A stretch of 22,016 nucleotides of DNA from Plakobranchus ocellatus (lineage: Eukaryota > Mollusca > Gastropoda > Plakobranchidae). The stretch lies in contig BLXT01000592.1 in assembly GCA_019648995.1 (NCBI GenBank), positions 38,425 through 60,440 on the forward strand, read 5' to 3'. Below are positions 9,571 through 17,450 of this stretch, one piece after another (the first letter of the stretch is position 1; each line of letters begins with the position of its first letter). The notes under the pieces are model-generated. The model was not told the DNA's origin. It saw only the letters and a program-made list of their open reading frames with translations, and ran no database searches. Both the position numbers and the translations under genes were made by a program.

Positions 9571-9796
9571 AAGGGGATTTAGTTCCATTGCATAATGTAG
9601 GATAACTTTTATTGAAAGTTGGAAGTCATGGGCAATAGATAAGGATAGCAACAACAGCTTTTTGAGGTAACTCCGAATAGGTTTGAGTGGACAGACATAA
9701 TCGCCAATGTCTATTCCAGAGAAGGCATCTAAAGAAGAATAGTTCCATTGTATAGAAAATCGTGGAGTTCGACTGCGATTAGATCTATATGGGCTT

Positions 9797-9903
9797 TTGT
9801 AAACGCTTGTTTCCGCCCTTTTAAAGATACAGTTTGGTTCGTCCAGGCTATCGTGAGGTCTCCAATTCTTTACCCATTTGTTTGAACGGGGAAACATGCT
9901 TGT
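9797..9903. repeat. Second copy of the 23-nt word, with inverted relative
   Basis: 9881-9903 (TTTGAACGGGGAAACATGCT...) repeats the word at 6982-7004 with one difference. At 9797-9822 a similar sequence lies in the opposite direction (GCTTGTTTCC against GCATGTTTCC), so the ~107-bp interval has weak inverted ends. This may be a small decayed MITE. Confidence 0.3.
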
Positions 9904-10074
9904 GTGAATTATCGTAAATAAGCAAGATCGGCATATAGGAGGCATTACAAACAGTCTAAAAATGTAGATCCGAAGGTGAATAGCAACTGAAATACAATCT
10001 GAAATAAGGAAAAAGAAACATAATATCTAATTGGAAACTGCTTCCTTCTTCTTTATTTTTTATTCAGGATTACT

Positions 10075-10075
<1 letters not shown>

Positions 10076-10139
<64 letters not shown>

Positions 10140-10229
10140 AAAAATTCAGTCAGACGGACAGAAAAATAGAAAGACAGAGAGAGAAAAGGATGTTTACTAG
10201 AGAGAGGGGGAGAGAGAGAGAGAGAGAGA

Positions 10230-10285
<56 letters not shown>
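10076..10285. repeat. Two long (GA)n microsatellites
   Basis: An uninterrupted (GA)31 lies at 10076-10137, and an interrupted GA tract at 10199-10285. They are separated by ~60 bp of purine-rich DNA (GACAGAGAGAG). The Ser/Leu frame on the minus strand is the translation of these repeats. Confidence 0.97.
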
Positions 10286-10287
<2 letters not shown>

Positions 10288-11290
10288 GAAATAATAACGA
10301 AGTCAGTAGCAGCTGTAGACTGCCACTAAAGCAGAATTTAATCTGTTGTAAAATAAATTTAATAACTGTGTAACTTTTCGCAACACTGAGTTTCAAATTT
10401 TTTTTATTTTTTGTGCTAAAAGATTTAATTAATCACATAACTTTTCTAACTCTATGAAAGTGTTTATGAAATAAAACTCTACACATTTGATTTTGATGCG
10501 ATATATTATTCATTTCAAAGAAAATTGTCTTCTTTTCACACCACGATAAAAATGGAAATCGGGAGTATTGACTGATAAAGGCGCATACAGGCTAAATAGA
10601 AATGCTCTTAACTTGCAGCTCCTTGTCTGAACAAGGATGCGATTATACACACGTTGATTGTGCGTTCAGCGAAAACACGACACAATAAACTGCGTTTCAA
10701 ATTAGGATCATGAAAAAAACTGCCATATTTGCCGATATCAACGTTCAAGGCTAGTTTTGACAGATCATTGATTTTTTTTTTCTTTGCATAATATGATGCA
10801 ACATGTTGCTTAAAATCACAAAGCTTCCAAAATAACTTCATTTCACGTGACAAAATCGTCTTGTCCTTTAAACTCGAAACGGGATTAGAGTTATTGAGTT
10901 TCTCCAGAATTATCAACTGCTTTATCTATTATGTGAGTTATTGTCCCTGGCTGACTATCTGAAGACTTCTTCATATCTCCCAATGATTGTAAACTCTCCT
11001 TATTGTACCGTGAATGGTCTTCCTCATCACTTCTTTCCGACTAAGTTCTCTCTCAAATCTATATCTCCTTCCACACACTCTCACAGAACCATTACACCTG
11101 GATTAATAGCGACAAGATTGCGAATATCAAATTGACAAAAGTTTAAAAAGCAAGTAATCCTACTGTGGACAGCTCATCAATTATCGGTTCTGCTTGGAGG
11201 GAAAAGGAAAGACAAGAATAAAGGAGGAGTTTGGGGCTAGAACTAAAAAACGGATCGGAGTTTGAGTGAAAATTTAAAGGGGCGTTGGGT
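10286..11290. other. Anonymous AT-rich DNA
   Basis: No gene is recognised over 1 kb. A 102-codon minus-strand frame (10608-10916) and a 64-codon plus-strand frame (10941-11135) have no recognisable domain and no splice context. They are left uncalled. Confidence 0.5.
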
Positions 11291-11391
11291 ATGTGTGTGT
11301 AGTCAGCGACACAAATATCCAATTAAAAAATTTTTGTGTGTGTGGTGTGCGTGGGTATGTATGTGTGTGTGTGTTTTCTTGGATGGAACCC
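11291..11391 (+). repeat. Inverted repeat arm, left
   Basis: This arm runs from TAGTCAGCGACACAAATATCC through GT-rich sequence to TTTTCTTGGATGGAACC. It matches the reverse complement of 12492-12590 over nearly its whole length with few differences outside the GT repeats. The arms face each other about 1.1 kb apart. Confidence 0.85.
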
Positions 11392-11463
11392 ATGGGGGAT
11401 AGAAGAGAGGGTTGGACATGCAGAAATGAGTAAGAAACAAAAATGGGCAAGAAAAAGGACGAT

Positions 11464-11466
<3 letters not shown>

Positions 11467-11523
<57 letters not shown>

Positions 11524-11559
11524 GAGAGAAAGAAATAGGCAGAGAGAGAGAGTGTGTGT
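11467..11559. repeat. (GA)n microsatellite with GT tail
   Basis: A near-perfect GA run (11469-11520) is followed by interrupted GA and a short GTGTGTG at 11552-11559. It lies between the two inverted-repeat arms. Confidence 0.97.
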
Positions 11560-12190
11560 ATAATATGTCAATGAGAGCAGGATAAAGAAGAGAGTATGAA
11601 GACTGTTTCATAAGCAAGGAAGAAAAGAGTGTCAAGGTATACATGCATCACGGTTACTCTTATTTTTAAACAAAAGTAATGTCGCACACTTAAGCTTTCT
11701 CATTCTCATTCTAGCATAATTTGATACAACAAGACAACTAACAATGAAAGTTCAAGTCCTTGTGTTGTTTAATTACTATCTGCTCCTTTCTTTCTTTTGG
11801 TTCTCTGGTATATGCCTACAAATTAGAAATGGGTACTAATTTCAATTTTTAAGCTATTCTTCCTGTTCTTTTGAACATAAGGGAGCTAAAATAATTATTA
11901 ACTCATTTTTGTGTTGCATAATTATTACAAGCAGTCTGCGACATGTATTTCATTCTTTTTTGTGTGTTTTTAAATGTGCTAAACTTTCCATTTGAAAGCA
12001 TGGGCAGCTGTATTTTTTAAAAACTGGAATACTTGTAGTTTAAGCGATTGTCAGAAATATCGATTAATGTGATCAATTATTATAATGTCAGCCATCGTCT
12101 TGCATCGAAATAAAACTACAGTATGATCCACTTAAAGTCAGACCTCTTAAAAGAAGTTCTTTTTGATGCCAGCCCCTTTTGGCAGCCCCA
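11560..12190. other. Anonymous AT-rich DNA between the inverted arms
   Basis: No gene or RNA is recognised in this stretch. Confidence 0.55.
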
Positions 12191-12216
12191 TTTTATTTAT
12201 TAATTTATTAATTAAT

Positions 12217-12251
<35 letters not shown>

Positions 12252-12253
12252 TT
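12191..12253. repeat. (TTTA)n microsatellite
   Basis: A TTTA/TTAA-type repeat runs for ~63 bases, cleanest as (TTTA)n from about 12212 to 12253. Confidence 0.95.
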
Positions 12254-12491
12254 GTAACAGTTAAAGTCAACCATTGCTTAAAGACAAACAGTTTTCGGTC
12301 TCCAGGTATTGTTTTTATCTTATCTGCATACAGCGGCTAATTCATCCCTACTACCAAACTACTCCGCCGTCTGTAAATTGTATTGTTTGAATATTACCTG
12401 ATTTGTTGCCTACTCCACGCAAGGAAAAAAAGCTATGAAACTCGTGTTGTGAATTTACTTTGTTTTGAATAATCCCAAAAATTGGGCTGGG

Positions 12492-12590
12492 ATCGGTTCC
12501 ATCCAAGAAAACACACACACACAACATACATGCACACCACACACACAAAAACATTTTTAATTGGATATTTGTGTCGCTAACTACACATAT
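12492..12590 (-). repeat. Inverted repeat arm, right, with (CA)n
   Basis: The reverse complement reads TAGTTAGCGACACAAATATCC ... TTTTCTTGGATGGAACC, matching the left arm at 11291-11391. The CA-rich centre (12510-12547) is the counterpart of the GT-rich centre of the left arm. The 84-codon minus-strand frame 12351-12605 is read from this repeat and is not a gene. Confidence 0.85.
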
Positions 12591-12876
12591 CTTGGGGTTC
12601 TGCATTTTTTAATTTTAAGCCGAAGAAAGCCATTCTGATTCCCAGGTAAGACAAAATTTTACTGTGCTCAAACATTAGAAGGCAAGAACGTATTCAATAT
12701 TAAAAATCTTTGAAACATTTTTCCCCGTTTAGATGTGTTGAAGTTTTACTTATTGGCCTCATCTGAGTATATAATGAAGTCCAGGTGAAATGGAATATAT
12801 CCTCAATAATTGAGGTTCAAAATTATCTGTTTTGGCACTAAGTAATATTTTGATTCAGTGCATTGCGAGAGTACAC
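12591..12876. other. Anonymous spacer
   Basis: No gene is recognised. A CCCAG/GTAAGA donor-like site at about 12652 follows TTTTAAG, but the intervening 26 nt is too short to call an exon. Confidence 0.5.
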
Positions 12877-13106
12877 TTAACCGCTTGAGTGCTATGGGGT
12901 CGAATTCGACCCCTATATGACTTGGCTATTTCAAACTGGCAATATAAAAATGCAGGCGTTATCTGGCCATGTAGTTTTGTTTCCATTACATTCTAGGAAT
13001 GTAAAGAAGTGTGTTTAGTCGCAGTTGATCAAAGGTAAACCCACAGATGCATTTTTACACACATATCCCCTGTTACTTAATTATAACTCAGCACTCAAGT
13101 GGTTAA
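12877..13106. mobile_element. piggyBac-type MITE with TTAA target duplications
   Basis: TTAA (12877-12880) is followed by CCGCTTGAGTGCT (12881-12893). The other end reads AGCACTCAAGTGG (13090-13102) and then TTAA (13103-13106). The 13-bp terminal inverted repeats differ at one position. Just inside the left end lies a perfect 18-bp palindrome, GGGGTCGAATTCGACCCC (12896-12913). The element is 222 bp without the duplications and has no coding capacity. TTAA duplication and C-rich short terminal repeats are the signature of piggyBac-mobilised elements. It would need a transposase from elsewhere. Confidence 0.85.
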
Positions 13107-13319
13107 AGTATTTATGATGGTCTATGAGGGGAAGATGATGTGATTAAGAGATGTGATTAGCCTCTGATGAAATTTTTGGAACGTGTTGACGAATCTATAA
13201 GAGCAATATGCTCAGTAGAGGCAAACGACTGTTGTAATCTTTTGGGCAAGCCTCATTTATTTTACACATATCACTATATAATATTCACATTTCTGGTTTA
13301 GGTCCATTTTCGAACTCAC
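13107..13319. other. Anonymous spacer, possible intron of the minus-strand exon
   Basis: No coding signal. If the exon at 13320-13418 is real, this stretch and the MITE beside it lie in the intron following it. Confidence 0.4.
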
Positions 13320-13418
13320 CATACTGTAGCCCAAGGAAATTTGAAAATTGTTCTCTTGAATCCACCCCCGAGCTGTTCTTAGACGTTGTTTTGATTTTAG
13401 TCCACTCCGGACTGTTCC
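13320..13418 (-). CDS. Candidate 99-nt internal exon of an unidentified host gene
   Basis: On the minus strand a T-rich acceptor (CATTTCACTTTTGAATTTTACAG) ends directly before 13418. A donor with perfect consensus GTGAGT (13319-13314) follows 13320. The 99 nt between are open in two frames. The more protein-like one reads NSPEWTKIKTTSKNS then SGVDSREQFSNFLGLQY, with 2 nt before and 1 nt after. This makes it a symmetric phase 1-1 exon, which could be spliced in or out without shifting the frame. Base composition is clearly more GC-rich than the flanks. I recognise no domain, and no neighbouring exon was found in the window, so the gene would have to have long introns. Alternatives are an exon relic or coincidence. 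Confidence 0.42.
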
Positions 13419-14239
13419 CTGTAAAATTCAAAAGTGAAATGAGTTCTTTGTCTACATTTCAAAACTCATAATTCAACACAATATCTGTTTTTAATCGAAA
13501 ATGCATATCGTTAACACATAAACACTTAATTTACAAACCATTAACATCTCAAGCATTTTATCACTGAGATATATATTTCATTTAATATTTCAACATTTAA
13601 CATCGTTGACCAATTTAATTTTTCTGATCACAAAACCCTATATCGGCAAATATCTGCAATCAAAATAAGTTATAGTTTAATTAAATTCATGGTTAGATCA
13701 TAACCCATAGAGCTTATAAATAGGCAATATGGTAAAAAAAAAACTAGCAGTAATTTACATAGCCGGTTACCAGCTGCTACTATTCCAATATAAATTTGGA
13801 GGCTTTTGCGTTATGGCGACCGAACTGCAACTAAAAGCTAAAACATTACCTCCCTCTGAAAAATCACCAACTGAACGCTACTCACGAGTGAGCTTTGAGT
13901 CGTGCTGCTCCCTATTTTACCTTGACTCATCTATCAAAAGTACATTAAATTTTTTGAATAAATAACTCACGGCATCCTCAGGGGGCGTTTTGTTTTGTTT
14001 TAATTTAAACTTTTGGGCTGTAAAAATAAAATGATTTAATTCCAAATGATATATAACTAAATGATAAAGGAGAAAGTAGATTATGACACTCTACGTCCCA
14101 AAGTTCTAAAAAAAAAAAGAACATTTTTCTATATGGAAAAGTTTGAAACCTACATTTTGATCCATTGAAACCTACATTTTGTTAAATTTTAACAATTTTA
14201 ACAAGACTGATCACTAAAAAACTTTTAGAGGTGATAATC
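13419..14239. other. AT-rich spacer upstream of the LINE
   Basis: No confident gene is seen. A 51-codon frame with a good start context (GTTATGG, 13813-13965; MATELQLKAKTLPPSEKSPT...) is the best ORF but matches nothing I know. A 15-bp direct repeat GAAACCTACATTTTG occurs at 14145 and 14167. Confidence 0.45.
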
Positions 14240-14250
14240 AAGATGGCGGC
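14240..14250 (+). promoter_or_regulatory. YY1-like motif, possible LINE internal promoter start
   Basis: AAGATGGCGGC is an exact match to the known core of the YY1 site. It lies 279 bp upstream of the LINE ORF1 start. L1-type LINEs in mammals carry a YY1 site at the first bases of their 5' UTR. By analogy, the 5' end of this element may lie here. The 5' boundary is not otherwise visible. Confidence 0.35.
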
Positions 14251-14528
14251 ATCACCCTTCGTGTCTATCGAGACTGCGTCTCAATTGTACTTTAAAAAAA
14301 AAGACACAAGATCTAGAATAACTTTCCTAATAGATATAGACTAATTATTTGAATGCCAGATTGCTGGATTATTGCTTTCCCCAGACAATCATTCACAAGT
14401 GAACTAAATTGGAAAATGTGATCACGGTAACGGAAATGCACAACTTGACAGGTTGGGCTAGGCCATGGCAGCAATATTGTTAGGTGAGAGCGAGCAGACG
14501 TAAAGATCTAGGGCAAGAAGAAAAAACA

Positions 14529-15546
14529 ATGGTTGGTAGCAAACGCAAGAAACAAACAACCTTCTCAGATGAATCTACACACTCTACACACTCTAACGAT
14601 GAGGTGTTTATGAAACTAAAAACATGGAGTACAAGCTGGAGTCATTAAGTAACAATAACACACATAGATTGATTGACAATATAGAAGTTATTCAAAGAAC
14701 TTTACATGAACTCTTAATAGATAATATCAAAAAAGATATAAGAGACTTGAAAGATCAACGTTCAATTCTAACGGACGAGGTCTCTTCTCTTAGACAGTCA
14801 ATCAACGAATTTAGCTTGAAAGTCAATGAGCTTGAGCAATATGGCAGGAGGGCAAACGTGAGATTGTTTGGTCTGAGAGACAAGAAAGACGAAACAAATG
14901 CAGCGACAATGAACGCTGTGACAGAGATTATTCGCACAAAGCTAAACTGAAGGGAGTTCAATCCTTCCCAAATCGATGTGGCCCATAGAATCGGTCCCTA
15001 CAGGAACAACGCGGATAGATCCGTTATTGTGCCCTTCTACTATCATACGACCGCGACTGAGGTAAAGAGGAAAAGAATAACCTTAAAAAGTACAACTATT
15101 GTTCTCACAGAAGATCTAATTCCCGTAACGCTGGAAAAATATACACGTGTGAAAAGCTTGTCAGAGATTAAAAAGCTTGGACCAAAGATGGAAAAATCTT
15201 TGTTAAAAATTTCAAGGACATTGTTTTTAAAATGGTTAGAGAAGGTGTAGAAGATCTAAGACACCGTCTCAACAAACCACAACCCATCCCAAGCAACAAG
15301 AATTACGCACAAGAAAAAATGAACCATCCCATGCAGTCGCAAGATCTTCAGACTGATAGACAACAAGCGCGTTCCAATTGCAACTCAAGACAGGCTGATG
15401 TCGATACCACAGATCAACCAACAAAAGAAGGCGCTAAAGATGCCAGAGATGTAACTTCTCAGACCGACACTGAAGACTCGCAGAATACCCCTCTCACCTC
15501 CACACGGGTTGGACATTCAACAAAATCATCTCAAGAAAAAAAATAA
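14529..15546 (+). pseudogene. LINE ORF1 (coiled-coil RNA-binding protein), broken
   Basis: The start ATG at 14529 has a strong Kozak context (A at -3, G at +4) and reads MVGSKRKKQTTFSDES. A frameshift near 14620 leads into the frame beginning MEYKLESL (14624). A heptad-rich coiled coil follows (DIRDLKDQRS...SLRQSINEF..KVNELEQ, about 14730-14840). Then the L1/Tx1-type junction EQYGRRANVRLFGL (about 14834-14875) opens the RRM-like domain. A TGA interrupts at 14948. The same frame continues with SQIDVAHRIGPYRN and VKRKRITLK...LTEDLI, the usual C-terminal domain. A frameshift near 15180 moves to KDGKIFVKNF and a hydrophilic Gln/Asn/Thr-rich tail ending at 15546. The reconstructed span is about 339 codons, a normal size. 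In the family this protein forms trimers, binds element RNA and acts in the retrotransposition particle. Three disruptions make this copy non-functional. Confidence 0.82.
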
Positions 15547-15792
15547 TAAGCAACGAAACCAAAGCACAATGCATCCTTGGCTAGACAAATCCAAAAAATA
15601 AGTGAACTGTTTGTTATACCATTTAGTAAGTGAACGCTCATTTTATCTTTCCCTCAACCCATGCCTTTGCTTATTGCCCTCTCTCTCTCGGTTTTTCTTG
15701 TTGCCAATTTCTTCGTTCTTTCTCTTTTTTTTTCTTTTACACTCTCCCACTTTGTTTCACTCTATCTTTTTACTGAACCTAAATCTCGTTGG

Positions 15793-15854
<62 letters not shown>

Positions 15855-16490
15855 CTCTAGCCATATTCAAAACAAGACCATTCATAGTTTTGCTCTCTTT
15901 TCTTTTTTTTTTTTTAATTGGAAATGAAGTAGATATGTGCCTCGAGACCTTGTCTCAGCCAATGTCTTCACGAACCTTTTCCACACTTTGCCTGAAACCA
16001 AGGCTCACGTCTTGGTGTATACGTGGGAATTTGTTTTCATCGTTAATCTGCTGTTTATGTATTTCATAATGTTGTGTACAGTTTGTATTTTAACCTGTGT
16101 GTCAGTTGTCGAGAACTTTGTAAACTGAAGTTTGTTGTCATTCGACATGTGCTTTAAAACATCGATGGTAAAACCTGTTACATATGCTATTTTGCACCGC
16201 GTCAGGAATGTTGTGAACAGTAGTAGCGACGCATGTGTTACAAATTATTCGCTAATATTTGTATCCTTGGGTGAGCTTGTTCTTGACTCTACTTATGTAT
16301 GTGTGTATGAATTTTTACACAACATTTTCTTACAAATGGAATCTCTCTTTTGAACATGCTATGCTATTTTGCTTGAAAGTATATTTTATTTTTGTACACA
16401 TTCTCACTTGCCTCACTTGCACAGAACAAGTCGATCTTATTGGTAGATGCACCATAATTGTATAAAACTTGTAAAAAAAAATTGAAAAAA
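15547..16490 (+). other. LINE inter-ORF spacer, T/C-rich, no gene
   Basis: About 0.94 kb separates the ORF1 stop from the first ORF2 homology. The first half is strongly pyrimidine-rich and contains the CT microsatellite. The second half has no coding sense; its short frames (15602-16465) are T-rich and structureless. It is either a family-typical spacer or a later insertion whose edges I cannot see. Confidence 0.5.
15793..15847. repeat. (CT)n microsatellite inside the LINE
   Basis: A ~55-base uninterrupted CT dinucleotide run is embedded in a longer pyrimidine tract. The Ser/Leu frames across it are artefacts. Confidence 0.97.
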
Positions 16491-17450
16491 ATGTAGAGTT
16501 TATAAAGTTATGCTCCCTGAACACAAGAGGTCTGAGAAACTATAGAAAAAGACGCGATGTCTTCCACTATATCCGGGGTAAGAAGTATGATATTATATGT
16601 TTACAAGATACCCATTTTACAAAGCAACAAGATAACAACATCCAAGCCGAATCGGGATACAAAATATTCTTCAGCTTATACTCTAGTCAATCAAGAGGTA
16701 CAGCCATACTGTTTAATAATTCTTTTGAATATGAAATTAATAACACAGTTACAGACATGAATGGTAATTATCTGCTTATGGATTTGTCTGTAAATAGTAC
16801 AAAATTTAAGCTTGGGTGCATTTACGGCCCCAATAGCGACGAGCCATCTTTCTATCAGATATTAGAAAAGAGAATAAAACTCATGCAAAACCACAACCTC
16901 ATTATTGTACGAGATAGGAACTTACTGCTAGACCCCGATATGGATGGAGAAAATTACCTCCATGTTAATAATCTCAGAGCGAGGGAAGCAATGCACAAAC
17001 TAATCGGTAACTTGAAGTTGATAGACGTATGGAGAGATGAAAACCCGGAATAAAAAGAATAAACATGGAGGCGACTCTTGTCAAACAAATCTGTCCAGAA
17101 GGGATGGGTTGCTTGGATTTCTTCCTGATATCTGAATCCCTTCAGGCGTATGTAGTAAAACCAACAATAGAACTAGGATATCGTTCTGACCACTCTTCGA
17201 TAACCCTTAGCTTAAAACTCAGTAGTGTGACACGTAGTAAAACATTCTGGAAATTCAATAACACACTGTTTTATGATCAGCAGTTTGTCCACGATGTAAA
17301 AGAAACAATCACGGTATTAAAAAAGGAATACGGTGTGTTACCATACAAAAGAGAAAATATAGATGAAATACCAAACCAAAGCTTTGAATCTGTATTATCA
17401 CCGGTGCTTTTTTTGGGATACTTTGCTCCTGGAAATCCACCGTAAACCTC
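16491..17450 (+). pseudogene. LINE ORF2, N-terminal APE endonuclease domain, broken
   Basis: The homology starts KLCSLNTRGLRNYRKRRDVF (16505-16564); an ATG at 16491 lies just upstream but out of frame. YDIICLQDTHFTKQ (about 16586-16630) contains the metal-binding position, with D where the family has E ('LQET'). YGPNSDEPSFY (about 16823-16855) is typical. The GDxN motif is degraded to RDRN (about 16909-16920). The final YRSDHSS (about 17178-17200), holding the catalytic SDH, is intact. A stop at 17053 and frameshifts near 17055 and 17100 break it, and another shift or stop lies near 17420-17445. In the family this domain nicks target DNA to prime reverse transcription. The altered catalytic motifs make activity implausible. 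Confidence 0.85.

Noticed and set aside
9565..9945. 126-codon minus-strand ORF starting MPPICRSCLF
   Set aside because: Its length is mildly unusual, but there is no recognisable domain or splice context. Part of it is read across the repeat at 9797-9903.
10070..10396. 108-codon Ser/Leu ORF, minus strand
   Set aside because: Translation of two GA microsatellites. The ORFs at 11303-11644 and 15602-15927 are likewise repeat-driven.
10608..10916. 102-codon minus-strand ORF starting MIILEKLNNS
   Set aside because: No recognisable motif, and it contains a lysine run from an oligo-T tract. ORFs of this size are expected by chance over 22 kb on both strands.
12591..12660. Mini-exon ending CCCAG|GTAAGA
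   Set aside because: Only ~26 nt lie between a weak acceptor and the donor, with no independent coding evidence.
15602..16465. Chain of T-rich ORFs between the LINE ORFs
   Set aside because: Overlapping, hydrophobic through base composition, and without homology to known LINE proteins. Treated as spacer.
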